From NCBI GenBank assembly GCA_024760905.1, contig CM045731.1, positions 53,562,001 through 53,626,000 on the forward strand: a stretch of 64,000 bases of DNA. The letters run 5' to 3'. Each line of letters opens with the position of its first letter. Within the stretch, counting starts at the first letter, position 1. Source of the stretch: Plotosus lineatus (lineage: Eukaryota; Chordata; Actinopteri; Siluriformes; Plotosidae). A program made the position numbers and the translations under genes. Below the pieces are notes generated by a model that saw only the letters and a list, made by a program, of their open reading frames with translations, was not told where the DNA came from and did no database searches. Positions 24,821-34,754 of the stretch are shown piece by piece.

Positions 24821-24879
24821 TATATACAGTACACACACACACACACACAGTCTCTCTTTCTTTCCTTTCTTTTACGGCG

Positions 24880-25139
24880 GACGCCCTTCTTGACACAACC
24901 CTTTTTTTTCCCCGCAAGGGACAGAAACAAGCCGACACATCTCCTGTTTACGAAAGTCAGCAATTATTCTTTTACATGCCGCCTCTCACCATAGACAGTG
25001 AGAGACATTGCCTGCCTTCGAAAACCCAGTGCGCTGCACTGGGGGGGGGGGGGGGGGGGGGGGGACAGTGACAACCTTGCGGGGACTCGAACCCCCAATC
25101 TTAGGATCAGCGATCCTGCGCCCTATCCACTAACCCACC
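24880..25139 (-). mobile_element. tRNA-derived SINE with RTE-type segment, G-tract expanded
   Basis: Reversed head (GACTCGAACCCCCAATCTTA), core and part of the GGACGCCCTTCTTGACACAA segment are present. The SINE's C-tract has expanded to G23 at about 25041-25063. Confidence 0.7.
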
Positions 25140-25410
25140 AAAGAAGGCAGTGGGTTCGATTCAAGTTTGGGTGTTTCTGTGTGGAGTTTGCATGTTCTCC
25201 CTGTGCTTCCTCCCACAGTCCAAAAACATGCACAGTAGGCCAATTGGCTGTTCCAAATCACCCTTTGATGCGAGTGTGAATGGTTGTGTGAGTGTTGATC
25301 CCACAATGGCCTGGCGAGCTGTACAGGGTGTACCCTGCCCTCAACCAGAGTTGGATGAGATGGACACCAGCCTCTCCGGGAGGCGGTTCAGAAAATGAAT
25401 GGCTGAACGA
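25140..25410 (+). mobile_element. tRNA-derived SINE with L2-like tail (family B)
   Basis: Starts in the box B region (GTGGGTTCGATTCAAGTTTG), then GTGTGGAGTTTGCATGTTCT, CCTCCCACAGTCCAAAAACA, GGCCTGGCGAGCTGTACAGG and GGCGGTTCAGAAAATGAATG. The tRNA head is mostly missing. Confidence 0.75.
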
Positions 25411-26037
25411 ACACACATACTGTACACACACACACATTTTATATATATGTATACACGCGCGTGTGTGGTTTTGATGGTTATTGACCAATGAATATAAAAG
25501 CTGTGGTTACAATGGCTTGTTCGTTAACATGAATAAGAATAACTTCGGACGGACTATTTATGGTCACGTGACTGGATGCTCTGGTCACATGACCGAATGA
25601 GCGTTCACCGATCAGCTGAAACTACTGTCTACTTGATTTGAATGATTTTATTCTACTTCGGGTCAGCTTTATTTTGTTATTTTCTCCAGAACGTGTGTCG
25701 AGCTCATCACCATTGTTTTCCATTTCACACAGCGAAAAGAAAAAAAGCTCATACTTGCTCAGAAATATCCATAAATATTCAAGCAAACTCCTTGCAGCAG
25801 ATTAATGAAACAATGAAGACGCTGACTGTGAGGAAAGTTCGTCACTTAAAAACTTACCTGATGGTCGTGTTTATTATTGACATCGTGCCATTATAAATAA
25901 CTTTAGCACTTGTTCAGTTTTTCTCTTTAACACTTAAACCTACAAAGCATACACATTCATCCTATAATAAATAAACAAACAAACAAATAAATAAACACAT
26001 TAAATAAATAAATATATGGGGGTTTTGAACACTTCAC

Positions 26038-26140
26038 CTGAAGCCGTGGTGGAAGTTCGTGGGTTTCGCCTCGCGGCACCGGCCTCGCGCGTCTCTCTCA
26101 AACTTTCCTCCACTTCATCCTCCATTCTCGCTTCAGCCAT
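26038..26140 (-). CDS. sh3d19: First coding exon of a minus-strand gene, probably sh3d19
   Basis: An ATG at 26140-26138 opens 34 codons (MAEARMEDEVEESLRETREA..., rich in Glu, Arg and Ala) and ends in phase 1 at a GTGAAG donor. The frame stays open upstream of this ATG; MAEAR is chosen because it lies just downstream of the CpG-richer region and fits a first exon. It joins in frame to the exons at 7070-7031 and 1897-1854. The joined peptide contains EQADRNKSEQRQS and TQGALSSIRAVIKR, which I recall as the N terminus of SH3D19/EVE1, an SH3 adaptor that binds ADAM proteases. SH3D19 neighbours FHIP1A in human, which fits. The identity rests on memory of a short, weakly conserved region. Confidence 0.6.
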
Positions 26141-26640
26141 GTCCAAAACAAACCACCAGATATTTCTTCCTTCGACCCCAAATAAATAAATAAATAAATA
26201 AAAACAAAACAAATAAATAAATAAATAAATATCCCGAGAGAGACTTAGAAGAGCATTTCTCTTGTCCTGGGTCCACTTTAATCCCCTGGAAACGACCGAA
26301 GATTAAAAAAAAAAAAAAAAAAGTAGAAACTATACTATCGAGCTTCTCTCTTCAACTCTCGGAATAAATATTAACCCGCGTGCAAAACAATCCGGCCGCT
26401 AATCCAAAACGATTCTGAAGTATCTTCATGGAGAGAAAAGCAGCACCAGGCGAAAGCTTTGATCCGACTGGAACAATGTCGCTCATTATCTGAAACGACA
26501 ACAGGCTCCAATAGAACTGTCGCTGGAGCGTTTCGGCACGCCTCCATGTTGTGACGTAAACAGGAAGTTCTCGTGTGCGTGCGCGCGCGTGTGTGGTTCT
26601 GCACAGAAAACAAACTCTGGAGGCGCTAGAGTACATCTAT
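26141..26640 (-). promoter_or_regulatory. Probable promoter/5'UTR region of the minus-strand sh3d19-like gene
   Basis: The 500 bases upstream of the MAEAR start have more CpG than their surroundings. They include a GCGCGCG stretch and an ACAGGAAGT ETS-type site near 26558. An (AAATAAAT)n run at 26183-26231 and an A17 run near 26306 interrupt it. No TATA box is obvious. The call is by position and composition only. Confidence 0.4.
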
Positions 26641-26779
26641 CACTAACTGACAGTTTTATCAATAAATTTACATTTGTCAGTTGTGGTACCACTTGTAGGC
26701 TGTGTCAATATATATTTTTTCAAACAATAAACATTACAATTCAAACAAGATTTCATACTCAGGTTTATACCCCCAGCGC

Positions 26780-27022
26780 CGTTGACCGGGTTATCAAAGG
26801 CCGGCCAGGGCTCTGACCTTCTGTGGTGAGAGGTTCATGGAAAAGAACCATTGCTGGCCTTCCTCAAGAGGAAGTGCACAGCCGTCAGCTTGTTTCTGCC
26901 CTACGATGGCCTGGCGAGCTGTCTGCCGGGTACGCCGCCCAGAATCGGCTGAGATGGACGCCATCATTCCCCTGACCCTAATTAGCATTAAGGGTTTCAG
27001 AAAAAGGATGAATGAATGAAAC
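26780..27022 (+). mobile_element. Chimeric SINE (core plus L2-like tail), 5'-truncated
   Basis: Core from TTGACCGGGTTATCAAAGGC, then GCCCTACGATGGCCTGGCGA and the family B tail ending AAAAAGGATGAATGAATGAA. Confidence 0.72.
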
Positions 27023-27064
27023 ATATTTAAACAAAGCCAAATAGGTACAAGGAATTTAATTCTG

Positions 27065-27388
27065 CCTTCTGGCGTAGTGGGCAACACATCTGCCTCACAG
27101 CCAGAAGGTTTTTCAGTGCAAAGATTGCATGTTCTCCCTGTGTCTGTGCAGAGTTTTCCTCTGGGGACTCTGGTTTCCTTCTCCAGGCCAAAGATATGCA
27201 CGTTAGGTTTATTCCAAATTGGTCCTTTCGATGAGAGTGTGAGTGGGAATGGTTGTGTGTGGTGGCTTTGCAATGGACTGGCAAGCTGTTCAGGGTGTAT
27301 TCCGTCTTCGTCCAGAATTAGCTGGGATAGGTTTCAACCTTCCCACGACCGTAGAAGGATTAAGCGTTTCAGCAAATGAATGAATTAT
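27065..27388 (+). mobile_element. tRNA-derived SINE with L2-like tail (family B)
   Basis: GTAGTGGGCAACACATCTGC head remnant, GCATGTTCTCCCTGTGTCTG middle, AGGATTAAGCGTTTCAGCAA tail and GAATGAATT end. Diverged. Confidence 0.65.
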
Positions 27389-28855
27389 TACCATTAACCA
27401 TTTTTTTTGTATAAATAAAAAACGGTAATTTTTACTGGACAAATATAATGATGATGATGATGATGATTATTATTATTCTTAATAATAATAGTTATAATAG
27501 TTATAATAATAATACATTAAAATAATTATTATATAATAGTTACAGTATAATAATAATAATAATAATAATAATAAACACATTGAGTTTTGTTACTGAGTTC
27601 ATACTCAAGGAGACAAAAATAAACTGCTCACTTTAATGTCGCACAGAATTTATATATAAAAAGTATTTTATTACTTGTATTTTAGCTATATATTGGCCTA
27701 TACTTACGGGTATATTTAAGAAATTTGTTAATGAATCGCATTTTTATTATATAGGCTATTTCTAGTACTTTTGCATTTTTAGTCTGATGTATTTTAAATT
27801 CTAATCTGTTCGAATTAGTTGTATAAAACTGTATAAATCCCAACTGTTGAAAGATATATAAAAAATAAATATAAAAAATAAATATAAAAACCTGGTAATG
27901 TTTTATACTGTATTGAGAAGTGTTTGTTATTAACTTTGTTAACCACAAGATGGCGGTGAAAACATAATGATTAGACTAATGCTTCCCTTGTTTTGGCTTT
28001 TTTTCTCTCGAAACTTTGCTGATTACGTGGCGCTAGAGACTAATTTTAACTGTTAGTAGTTTTATAGCAGCTATTCAACCCAAAAATGCACGTCCTAAAT
28101 GACATGTTTTCAGAACACGGAGTCACTAGGTACTCTGTACAGTAAAACACATGACAACTTGCGCTCTTGTAGAGAGGAGGGAGGGATTTGAGAACGAGCC
28201 GCTGGATGTAGTTCCTTATGTAAATAAGGGGGGCGTGGTTTATAGGAAATCCGGAGCACCTTGTGTAACCAGGAGGAGGATTATTCTGATCCTTATCCTG
28301 ATCTCTATGACCATTTTCCATGAAAATAAACGTGATTTAAACGTACGAAAGTCTGTGTTTTACTTCGGAAAGCATGTGTATGGGAATTTACTAGAGTTTA
28401 GTGGATTCACCTTTCCAGAAGACCATCACAGCTAAAATATAAAGGTGAGATTTATTTACAAATGTGAAATTTTAATACTTTTCAAATGTGTTGATTATAC
28501 TGTCTTTTAAAATTATTAAATCTGTTGTGCTTCCAAGACATCTTGTTCCAAAAAATTTTAGCATCATACTGTACCAGTTTTAAACACTTTAAAATTTTTA
28601 GATTTAAATACCCCAATTTGAAAAAAGAAAGAAATTACAGACTGATGTGTTATAAGAGGAATAAACACATTGGCACAACATACAGGAAAGCAATGAACTT
28701 GAGATTATTAGTAATTTTGCTTCACTTTGGGCCACCCTTACCACTAAATCACTCTGGAACAGGACATCCATCCCCAGATGTTTACTTCCTGTCTTTATTT
28801 TACAGGATCTTTTAATTGTATCCTGATATAACTTCGTTATTATTACTTATTATTA
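27389..28855. other. Intergenic stretch without recognised gene
   Basis: Holds (ATG)n/(AAT)n microsatellites at about 27450-27575. The interval 28150-28445 has a GC-box-like GGGGCGTGG near 28230 and a possible donor at 28443 (AAAG|GTGAGA); it might be an upstream fhip1a exon, but nothing else supports that. Confidence 0.35.
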
Positions 28856-28859
28856 TGCA

Positions 28860-29112
28860 TTCACTCATTCATTTTCTGAACGTTTTGTCCTAGTTATGGT
28901 CACGGGGAGGCTGGTGCCCATCTCAGCCAACTCTGGCCATGGACACGGTACACCCTGGACAGCTCACAAGGCCATAGCAGGGCAGAAAGAGGATGTTGAT
29001 TATACAGCTACTCTTGACGAACGTCAACAGTGGCTGTTTTACATGAAGCTCTCAATACAGTCAGTGACATGGTTGGTTTTTGATAACCCGGTTAGCTGCA
29101 CTGCGGGCCAAG
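28860..29112 (-). mobile_element. Chimeric SINE (core plus L2-like tail), minus copy
   Basis: Tail side TCATTCATTTTCTGAACG, GGTCACGGGGAGGCTGGTGC, then the reversed core to TTTGATAACCCGGTTAGCTG. The head is missing. Confidence 0.65.
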
Positions 29113-29118
29113 AATCAA

Positions 29119-30425
29119 TAAATAAAAATGGATTTTATGATCTTTAAGCAGGCTGCATGTGAATGGTTGATGGAAAATGACATTACAATTTACATTTACA
29201 TCCTACCATCCTATTTCCCAGACGGGTTTATTCAGACCGTCTTACATTTCTGATTTTTATACACTTATATAGGATGCTAAAATGTTTTGGAGTCCAAAAA
29301 AGTTGGGACACTATACAAATTGTGAATAAAAACTGAATGCAATGATGTGGAAGTGCTTTTCCAGATGTGCAAGCTGCCTATGCCACACATACTCATGCAA
29401 CCCCATACCATCACAGACTCAGGCTTCTGAACTGAGTGCTGACAATAACTTGGGTTGTCTTTGTCGTTTTTAGTTTGATTGACATGGCGTCATAGTTTTC
29501 CATAAAGAACTTCGAATCGTGATTCGTCTGATCACAGAACAGTTTTTTACTTTACCACACTCCATTTTAAATTATCTCTGGCCCAGAGAAAATGCCTGCG
29601 CTTCTGGGTCCTGTTTAGAAATGGCTTCTTTGTACTATAGAGTTTCAGTGGCAACGGCGGATGGCACGGTGGATTATGTTCAGCAACAATAGTTTCTAGA
29701 AGTACTGCTGAGCCCATTCTGTCATTTCCATTACAATAGCATTCCTGTTTGAGGTGCAGCACCGTTTAAGGGCCCAAAGATCACAGGCATCCAGTATGGT
29801 TTTTCGGCCTTCACCCTTACGGACAGAGATTGTTTCGGATTCTGTGAATCTTTGGATGATGTTTTGCACTGTAGATGATGATAACGTCAAACTCTTTGCA
29901 ATTTTTAATTGGGAAGCACCTTTCTGATATTGCACCACTGTCTTTCTGTGCAACATTGGGAGAATTGGTGATCCTCTACCCATCTTCACTTCTAAGAGAC
30001 ACTGCCACTCTGAGAAGCTCTTTTTATACTCAGTCATGTTGCCAATGGACCTCATTAGTGGTAATTGGTCTTCCAGCTGTTTGTTATGAGTGCAATTGAC
30101 TTTTCCAGCCTCTTATTGCTACCTGTCCCAGCTTTTTTTGAGATTTATTGACACCATGAAATTTAAAATCAACACATTTTCCCCTTAAAATGATACATTT
30201 TCTCAGTTTAAACCTTTGACCTGTCATCGATGTTGGATTTGGAGTAAAATAATGAAATTTGGCTCTTATACATCATTGCATTCAGTTTTTATTTACAATT
30301 TGTATAGTGTACCAACTTTTTTGGAGAGCCAATTTGTAAATGTAAGGAATTCTGATGTCATTTTCCACCACATTTACATGAAGCCTGCTTAAAGATAATA
30401 AAAATCAATTTTTTATTTACTTGTT
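29119..30425 (-). mobile_element. Tc1-like transposon inside a longer inverted repeat
   Basis: Inner TIRs of about 60 bp start at 29287 (TTGGAGTCCAAAAAAGTTGG) and end at about 30332. The transposase remnant is on the minus strand: a Tc3/Tc1-type HTH (SQLKIAKSLTLSSSTVQNII) near 29900 and KPFLNRTQKRRHFLWARDNL near 29600. The C-terminal catalytic part is lost. Outside lie arms of about 85 bp (29119-29205 and 30335-30425) that are also inverted (TCTTTAAGCAGGCTGCATGT and the reverse of ACATGAAGCCTGCTTAAAGA). Confidence 0.78.
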
Positions 30426-30448
30426 TTACTTAATCTACTGAAAAATTC

Positions 30449-30692
30449 ATTCATTCACTAAGCCACTTAATCCTAATTAGTGTTGGGGGGCGCTGTGCCC
30501 ATCTCAGTTGACTCGAGCAGGTTACACCCAGGACAGCTCACTAGGCTCATACACTCATTCATACTCATAGTTAGGGTTGATTTGGAACACCCGGTTAGCC
30601 TACTGTGCTTTTTTTGGACTGTGGGAGTAAACCGGAGTACCTGGAGGAAACCGACACAAGCACGGGGAGACCATGCAAATCCCCACACAGAA
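30449..30692 (-). mobile_element. tRNA-derived SINE with L2-like tail (family B), minus
   Basis: CACTTAATCCTAATTAGTGT tail side, CCAGGACAGCTCACTAGGCT, GTGGGAGTAAACCGGAGTAC, CATGCAAATCCCCACACAGA. Confidence 0.65.
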
Positions 30693-30839
30693 ACTTAATT
30701 AAATGCTTATGAGCATCTTGTGCGGTTGAGTGAATAACTCGGCCCTTTATTAATATCAACATGAATATAAGACCCTATAAAATCTCCACATGTGGGGGAG
30801 GGGTCATGAGAGGATATGAGCTTCTAATCCAGGGATGTC

Positions 30840-31125
30840 AAACTCGTGCCACAAAGAGCCATGTGGCTGCAGGTTTTTGTTTCAACCAAGCAGCAGCACA
30901 CCTGACTTGGCTCATTCAAACAACTGATTGTGGACAGAGCACACAGATTGACCAATCAATTGCCTGAAGACTCTTATCAGTTGTTTGAATGAGCCAGACT
31001 GACCAATCAAATGCCTGAAGACTCTTAGCAGTTGTTTGAATGAGCCAAGTCAGGTGTGCTGCTGCTTGGTTGAAACAAAAACCTGCAGCCACATGGCCCT
31101 TTGTGGCACGAGTTTGACACCCCTG
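30840..31125. mobile_element. hAT-type MITE with 8-bp target-site duplication
   Basis: 286 bp, flanked by perfect TTCTAATC at 30832-30839 and 31126-31133. Ends are CAGGGATGTCAAACTCGTGC and GCACGAGTTTGACACCCCTG. The TIRs extend about 90 bp (to AAACAACTG), so single strands would fold into a long hairpin. The centre has a tandem repeat of about 60 bp (TGACCAATCAATTGCCTGAA and TGACCAATCAAATGCCTGAA). No coding capacity. Confidence 0.93.
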
Positions 31126-31338
31126 TTCTAATCCCTAACATTTTCACTATAGATAAATAAAGCATTTACAATTTCAACATCTGACTACACACTGTGGTCC
31201 CTAAGGCAATGTAGTATGATACTCAGTGTTTTATTTACCCTTATTTCCCTTTATATACCCACAGGCTCCCCAAGAGCATTTTCATATCTGCCAATTTAAT
31301 AGATAATGTTTTGAAAGCTGCTTGTTCACTGTATCTTA

Positions 31339-31341
<3 letters not shown>

Positions 31342-31402
<61 letters not shown>
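31342..31402. repeat. (CT)n microsatellite, about 60 bp
   Basis: Uninterrupted CT repeats directly before the TGTCTCAG of the candidate exon at 31418. Confidence 0.95.
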
Positions 31403-31406
<4 letters not shown>

Positions 31407-31417
31407 GTTTGTCTCAG

Positions 31418-31452
31418 CCTGGAATTCTCCTCGCAGCTGTGACTGCACTGAG
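31418..31452 (+). other. Candidate non-coding 5'UTR exon of fhip1a
   Basis: A (CT)n tract of about 60 bases runs into TGTCTCAG, followed by 35 bases and a strong GTAAGAAT donor. It lies on the fhip1a strand 4.9 kb upstream of the start codon. It has the form of a short 5'UTR exon. No transcript supports it here, and the (CT)n could mimic a polypyrimidine tract by chance. Confidence 0.3.
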
Positions 31453-31756
31453 GTAAGAATTTTGAGGAATGATGAGGAATGCTGAGAATGTTAAATCAGG
31501 ACCTCCACCATGTAGAAGCTGAGGACTAGTGCAGAAGAACTAAACAGTCAGGATGTTGACAAGTGCAGCCTGGATCAAACACTTCAACTGTCGAGTATAC
31601 AAATAAGCACAGATTAAAAAATAAATCGAATTTATAGTACCATTTTATATACCAGTTGTGTTTCAGCAATCTAAGAACAAAAAAGTATGATTCTTAAATA
31701 TTTTCGATGCTGTGAGTGATCTTTATAAAATAGTGCAGTTGAGTTCTCATTTGGAA

Positions 31757-32095
31757 TTTTCGTTGTGGTTCTCATGTCTGCCTCACAGCTAGAAGGATCT
31801 GGGTTTGAGTCCTTAGTTCAGCTTTTTCTGTGTGTAGTGTGGCAGGTTCGTCCCATGCTCCAGGTACTGTAGTCCAATTTCCTCCAACAGTCCAAAGACA
31901 TGCACGTTCGGCTAACTGGCTGTTTCAAATTACCAATAGGTGTGAGTAAGAGTGTGAATCTATCTGTATGTGTTGTGCTATGATGGTCTGGCAGGCTGTT
32001 CAGGGTGTACTCCGCCTTCACCCAGTGTCAGGTCAAATAGGTTCTGGCCTCCCCGCGATGCAAGTAGAAGGATTAAGTGACTCAACAGTGATTCC
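31757..32095 (+). mobile_element. tRNA-derived SINE with L2-like tail (family B)
   Basis: GTCTGCCTCACAGCTAGAAG, CAACAGTCCAAAGACATGCA, TGGTCTGGCAGGCTGTTCAG and AGAAGGATTAAGTGACTCAA follow in order. Confidence 0.65.
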
Positions 32096-32144
32096 TGAAC
32101 CTAATTGGAAAATATGAAAGGCAGGTGATGGAAAGAGTGTTTAA

Positions 32145-32957
32145 AGGGTACCCGTAGTGAAAGCGCTCATATACCTAATTTGATGTATTGTGTATAGCTA
32201 GTGACAATACACCTATAAGGCGTTTATTATATTCTCTCACAAACCAGCTTTAAGCGATTTAAGGGCTTCACTAACGTCAAGTTTCAGAGTACAGGAGTTT
32301 TGCAGCGTCGCATTTCCTGTGACATCACATCGTTGACAAAGCCTCCACCGGAACTGCGAGATTGCAATGTAAACCTATGGCTATGTACCTGACACACAAC
32401 ACAAACTCACGGAAAATTGGAAAAAACAGACATTATAGTAGTTTTTTTTTTTAAACCATGGACGAAGACAATGTCGTAGAAGGAGCAGAAGGTTATTTAT
32501 ATCAACCACTGAAGAAAGACAATCCACATTTAGTGAACTCGGACCAGGAAAGTGACGACTCAGAGGACGATATTGGAGAGTCGGCAGAAGCTCTTACACG
32601 GGAAAATCGTAGCAAACAACCAGCAAATATTTGGTGCTCTTGTGGAAAATGCGTGCGTCAAAAAACCGATCAGGAGTGCTATTGTTGTAAAGAACATGAA
32701 TTGCTTGAGGAAAATATACTGACATTCTGCAATTGGAGATACGACTGTCAACGATGTTACGTCACAATGACCTTTGACCCCAGTGAAAAAAGCCAACATG
32801 TCCGCGCGCTGAACCTTAGTGAGCAAGAAATGTCATACAGAAGAAAAGGAAATGTGGACTTATAAATAAACTACCGACATCACGCGATGTTTAAAAGTTA
32901 ATAATAAGGTATGGTGGATCTTTTTTTAACGCTGTCAATTTTGGGTACAGGTTCCCT
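32145..32957 (+). mobile_element. Kolobok-like element carrying an ORF
   Basis: TTAA lies on both sides (32141-32144 and 32958-32961). Ends are AGGGTACCCGTAG and, reversed, AGGGAACCTGTAC. TTAA duplications with AGGG termini are typical of Kolobok (known family rule). The only ORF is the P2X7-tail-like one at 32458; no transposase is visible. Confidence 0.75.
32458..32865 (+). CDS. P2X7 C-terminal (ballast)-like cysteine-rich ORF within a Kolobok-like element
   Basis: An intact 135-codon ORF. Residues 1-50 are acidic (DQESDDSEDDIGES). Residues 59-75 read WCSCGKCVRQKTDQECYCC, the WCxCGxC...ECxCC pattern of the zinc-binding cytoplasmic ballast domain of P2X7 receptors. A further CNWRYDCQRC follows. 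There is no transmembrane segment and no channel domain. P2X7-tail-like proteins without a channel are commonly predicted in fish and invertebrates. The ORF stops before the usual conserved C-terminal part of that domain, so it may be truncated. Whether it is expressed or transposon cargo is unknown. Confidence 0.6.
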   Translation: MDEDNVVEGAEGYLYQPLKKDNPHLVNSDQESDDSEDDIGESAEALTRENRSKQPANIWCSCGKCVRQKTDQECYCCKEHELLEENILTFCNWRYDCQRCYVTMTFDPSEKSQHVRALNLSEQEMSYRRKGNVDL

Positions 32958-33034
32958 TTAAGTACAAATCTTTAGTTGTCCAAGAAAGTGTCTTTTGGGG
33001 ATCTTATAAAATAAGAAAACAATTAGAAATAACT

Positions 33035-33069
<35 letters not shown>

Positions 33070-33073
<4 letters not shown>

Positions 33074-33366
33074 GGGCTGGTGGTCCGGTGGTGTAGGGTG
33101 CTGGCCTCATGATCGGGAGGTTATGTGTTCAAATCCCAGTTAGACCCACTGTGCCAAGACCCCTGGGCAAGGTCTTAACCACAGGTGTGCCTCTGTTCAC
33201 CCAGCAGTATAAATGGGTACCAGTAAAAATACTCTGGGAAGGTAACCTGCGATGGACTTGCATCCCATCCAGGAGGAGTTGAACTCCTGGTCGTTTCACG
33301 CTACAGAAACCGGGGATAAGCACCGGCCTGATGAGCCAATTGGCTTGGGTGTAAAAAGCCCAACAG
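33070..33366 (+). mobile_element. tRNA-derived SINE of a third family
   Basis: Head GGTGGTCCGGTGGTGTAGGG with box B-like GTTCAAATCCCAGTT, body GGGTACCAGTAAAAATACTC and CTGCGATGGACTTGCATCCC, end GGTGTAAAAAGCCCAACAGA then an A-rich/TGTATATA tail. The body differs from the other SINEs here. Confidence 0.65.
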
Positions 33367-33385
33367 ACTAAAAAAAATGTATATA

Positions 33386-34633
33386 CAGTCGGCCCCCTTC
33401 CTACGAAAACCTCTGAATACGAAAAACATTTTCCTAAATTTTTGTCCTCTGTATACGAAACAACTTCTTCTTACGAAAAGCGCCAAACGCGCCATTAAAA
33501 TATTAACGCGCCATTCAAACATTCAAACAATGCACGAGTTGCTCTCTCATTGGCTGTCTCTCAACATCCCGCCCTGCTGGCCTCCCATTGGCCTCCCATT
33601 GGCCAGGAGGGAGCTGAATCTCCATAGTACTGTACCTATAAAGCCTGTTTGTTAAATGTGCAAAAGAGAGATGTACTATTGGTTTGTGAGTTTTTTTGCG
33701 AGTGCTCATTGCAGCTTATTTTTTGTTTTTTAAGTTGTTTAAGTCAACAAATGTTTAATAAATGTGGCGCGCTCCGCCAAATGTGGGCAAAACGCGGCTC
33801 ATCCAGACCTCTGATCCCTCAAGCAAACAGGTGAATGTTGAGTACTAAACAAGTATTCAAACCTGCTTGACAGATCGGAGGTCTGGATGAGACGCACCCC
33901 ATCTCAAAAGCTCCGGGGTCGGCTGGGGCAGCATCTGCATCGTCTGAAGAACATGATCTTCATGTGCATCCATGGCACTTGCCAGTTGTGCGGCGACCGC
34001 GTGAGCGAATGCCCCATCTGCCGGAAGGCTATCGAGAAGCGGATCCCGCTGTATTAGATCTCCGGGCTTCCGGCTTCTCTTCGCTTCTCACCGCAGCACT
34101 CGCTCCTGTAGCTCATGCTCATCGGTGCTACGTCAGCTCTTTTTATTTTTGAGTATTGTCTTAAAGCGCTACCTTCTGGACTCAAGTTTTGGTGCATCAT
34201 ACAAATGTGGCGTGCGCCGCGAGTGTGGGCGGTGCCCGCATTCGGCGGGGAACGCTACAGAGCGCGCCACAAATGTTAAATAATGAATGTAAAAATGAAT
34301 AAAAAATGTTAAATAATGGTTTAATTAATAAATATGTTCATAAAATGGTTTAATATGTTAATAAAATGTTTAAATGGTTTAATAAATAATTTTCTTTTAC
34401 TTAACAACATAATACAATTAATATATAATATATAATAACATATTTTACAAACATTTGATACATATTTCATACAAAATTGGTGTACTTTTATAAATTTTAA
34501 AGGGTTTATGGTGTAGTCTTGGGAGCCTTGGAACAAATCATGCGTTTTACATGTAAAATGCACCTCTACTTACGAAAACTCCAGGTTCCGAAAAAGGCGC
34601 TGGAATGGATTAATTTCGTAAGGGGGCCGACTG
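33386..34633 (+). mobile_element. Tigger-like element containing a mib1 RING exon fragment
   Basis: Ends CAGTCGGCCCCCTTCCTACG and CGTAAGGGGGCCGACTG; TA lies on the left. A CCAAT/ATTGG-box block lies at 33545-33605. A segment at about 33764-34272, bounded by the perfect 12-bp inverted repeat TGTGGCGCGCTC / GAGCGCGCCACA, sits inside and carries the mib1-like piece. Confidence 0.7.
33929..34057 (+). pseudogene. mib1: Fragment of the last exon of mib1 (RING finger E3 ligase)
   Basis: From 33941 the frame reads [17 protein letters not shown] then [20 protein letters not shown] and Y-stop at 34055-34057. This matches what I recall of the C-terminal RING finger of Mind bomb 1, a Notch-ligand ubiquitin ligase; one difference I note is CIHG where I expect CGHG, which alters a metal-ligand region. 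Only about 40 codons are present with no splice context, so it is a captured or retro-inserted fragment, not a gene. Confidence 0.78.
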
Positions 34634-34657
34634 TGTGTATGTGTGTGTGTGCATATA

Positions 34658-34667
<10 letters not shown>

Positions 34668-34750
<83 letters not shown>
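34668..34750. repeat. (TA)n microsatellite, about 83 bp
   Basis: Long TA run just after the Tigger-like right end; it produces the poly Tyr/Ile ORFs on both strands. Confidence 0.97.

Positions 34751-34751
<1 letters not shown>

Positions 34752-34754
<3 letters not shown>

Noticed and set aside
25642..25896. 84-codon ORF near the sh3d19-like promoter
   Set aside because: No family features; length is within chance for AT-rich DNA.
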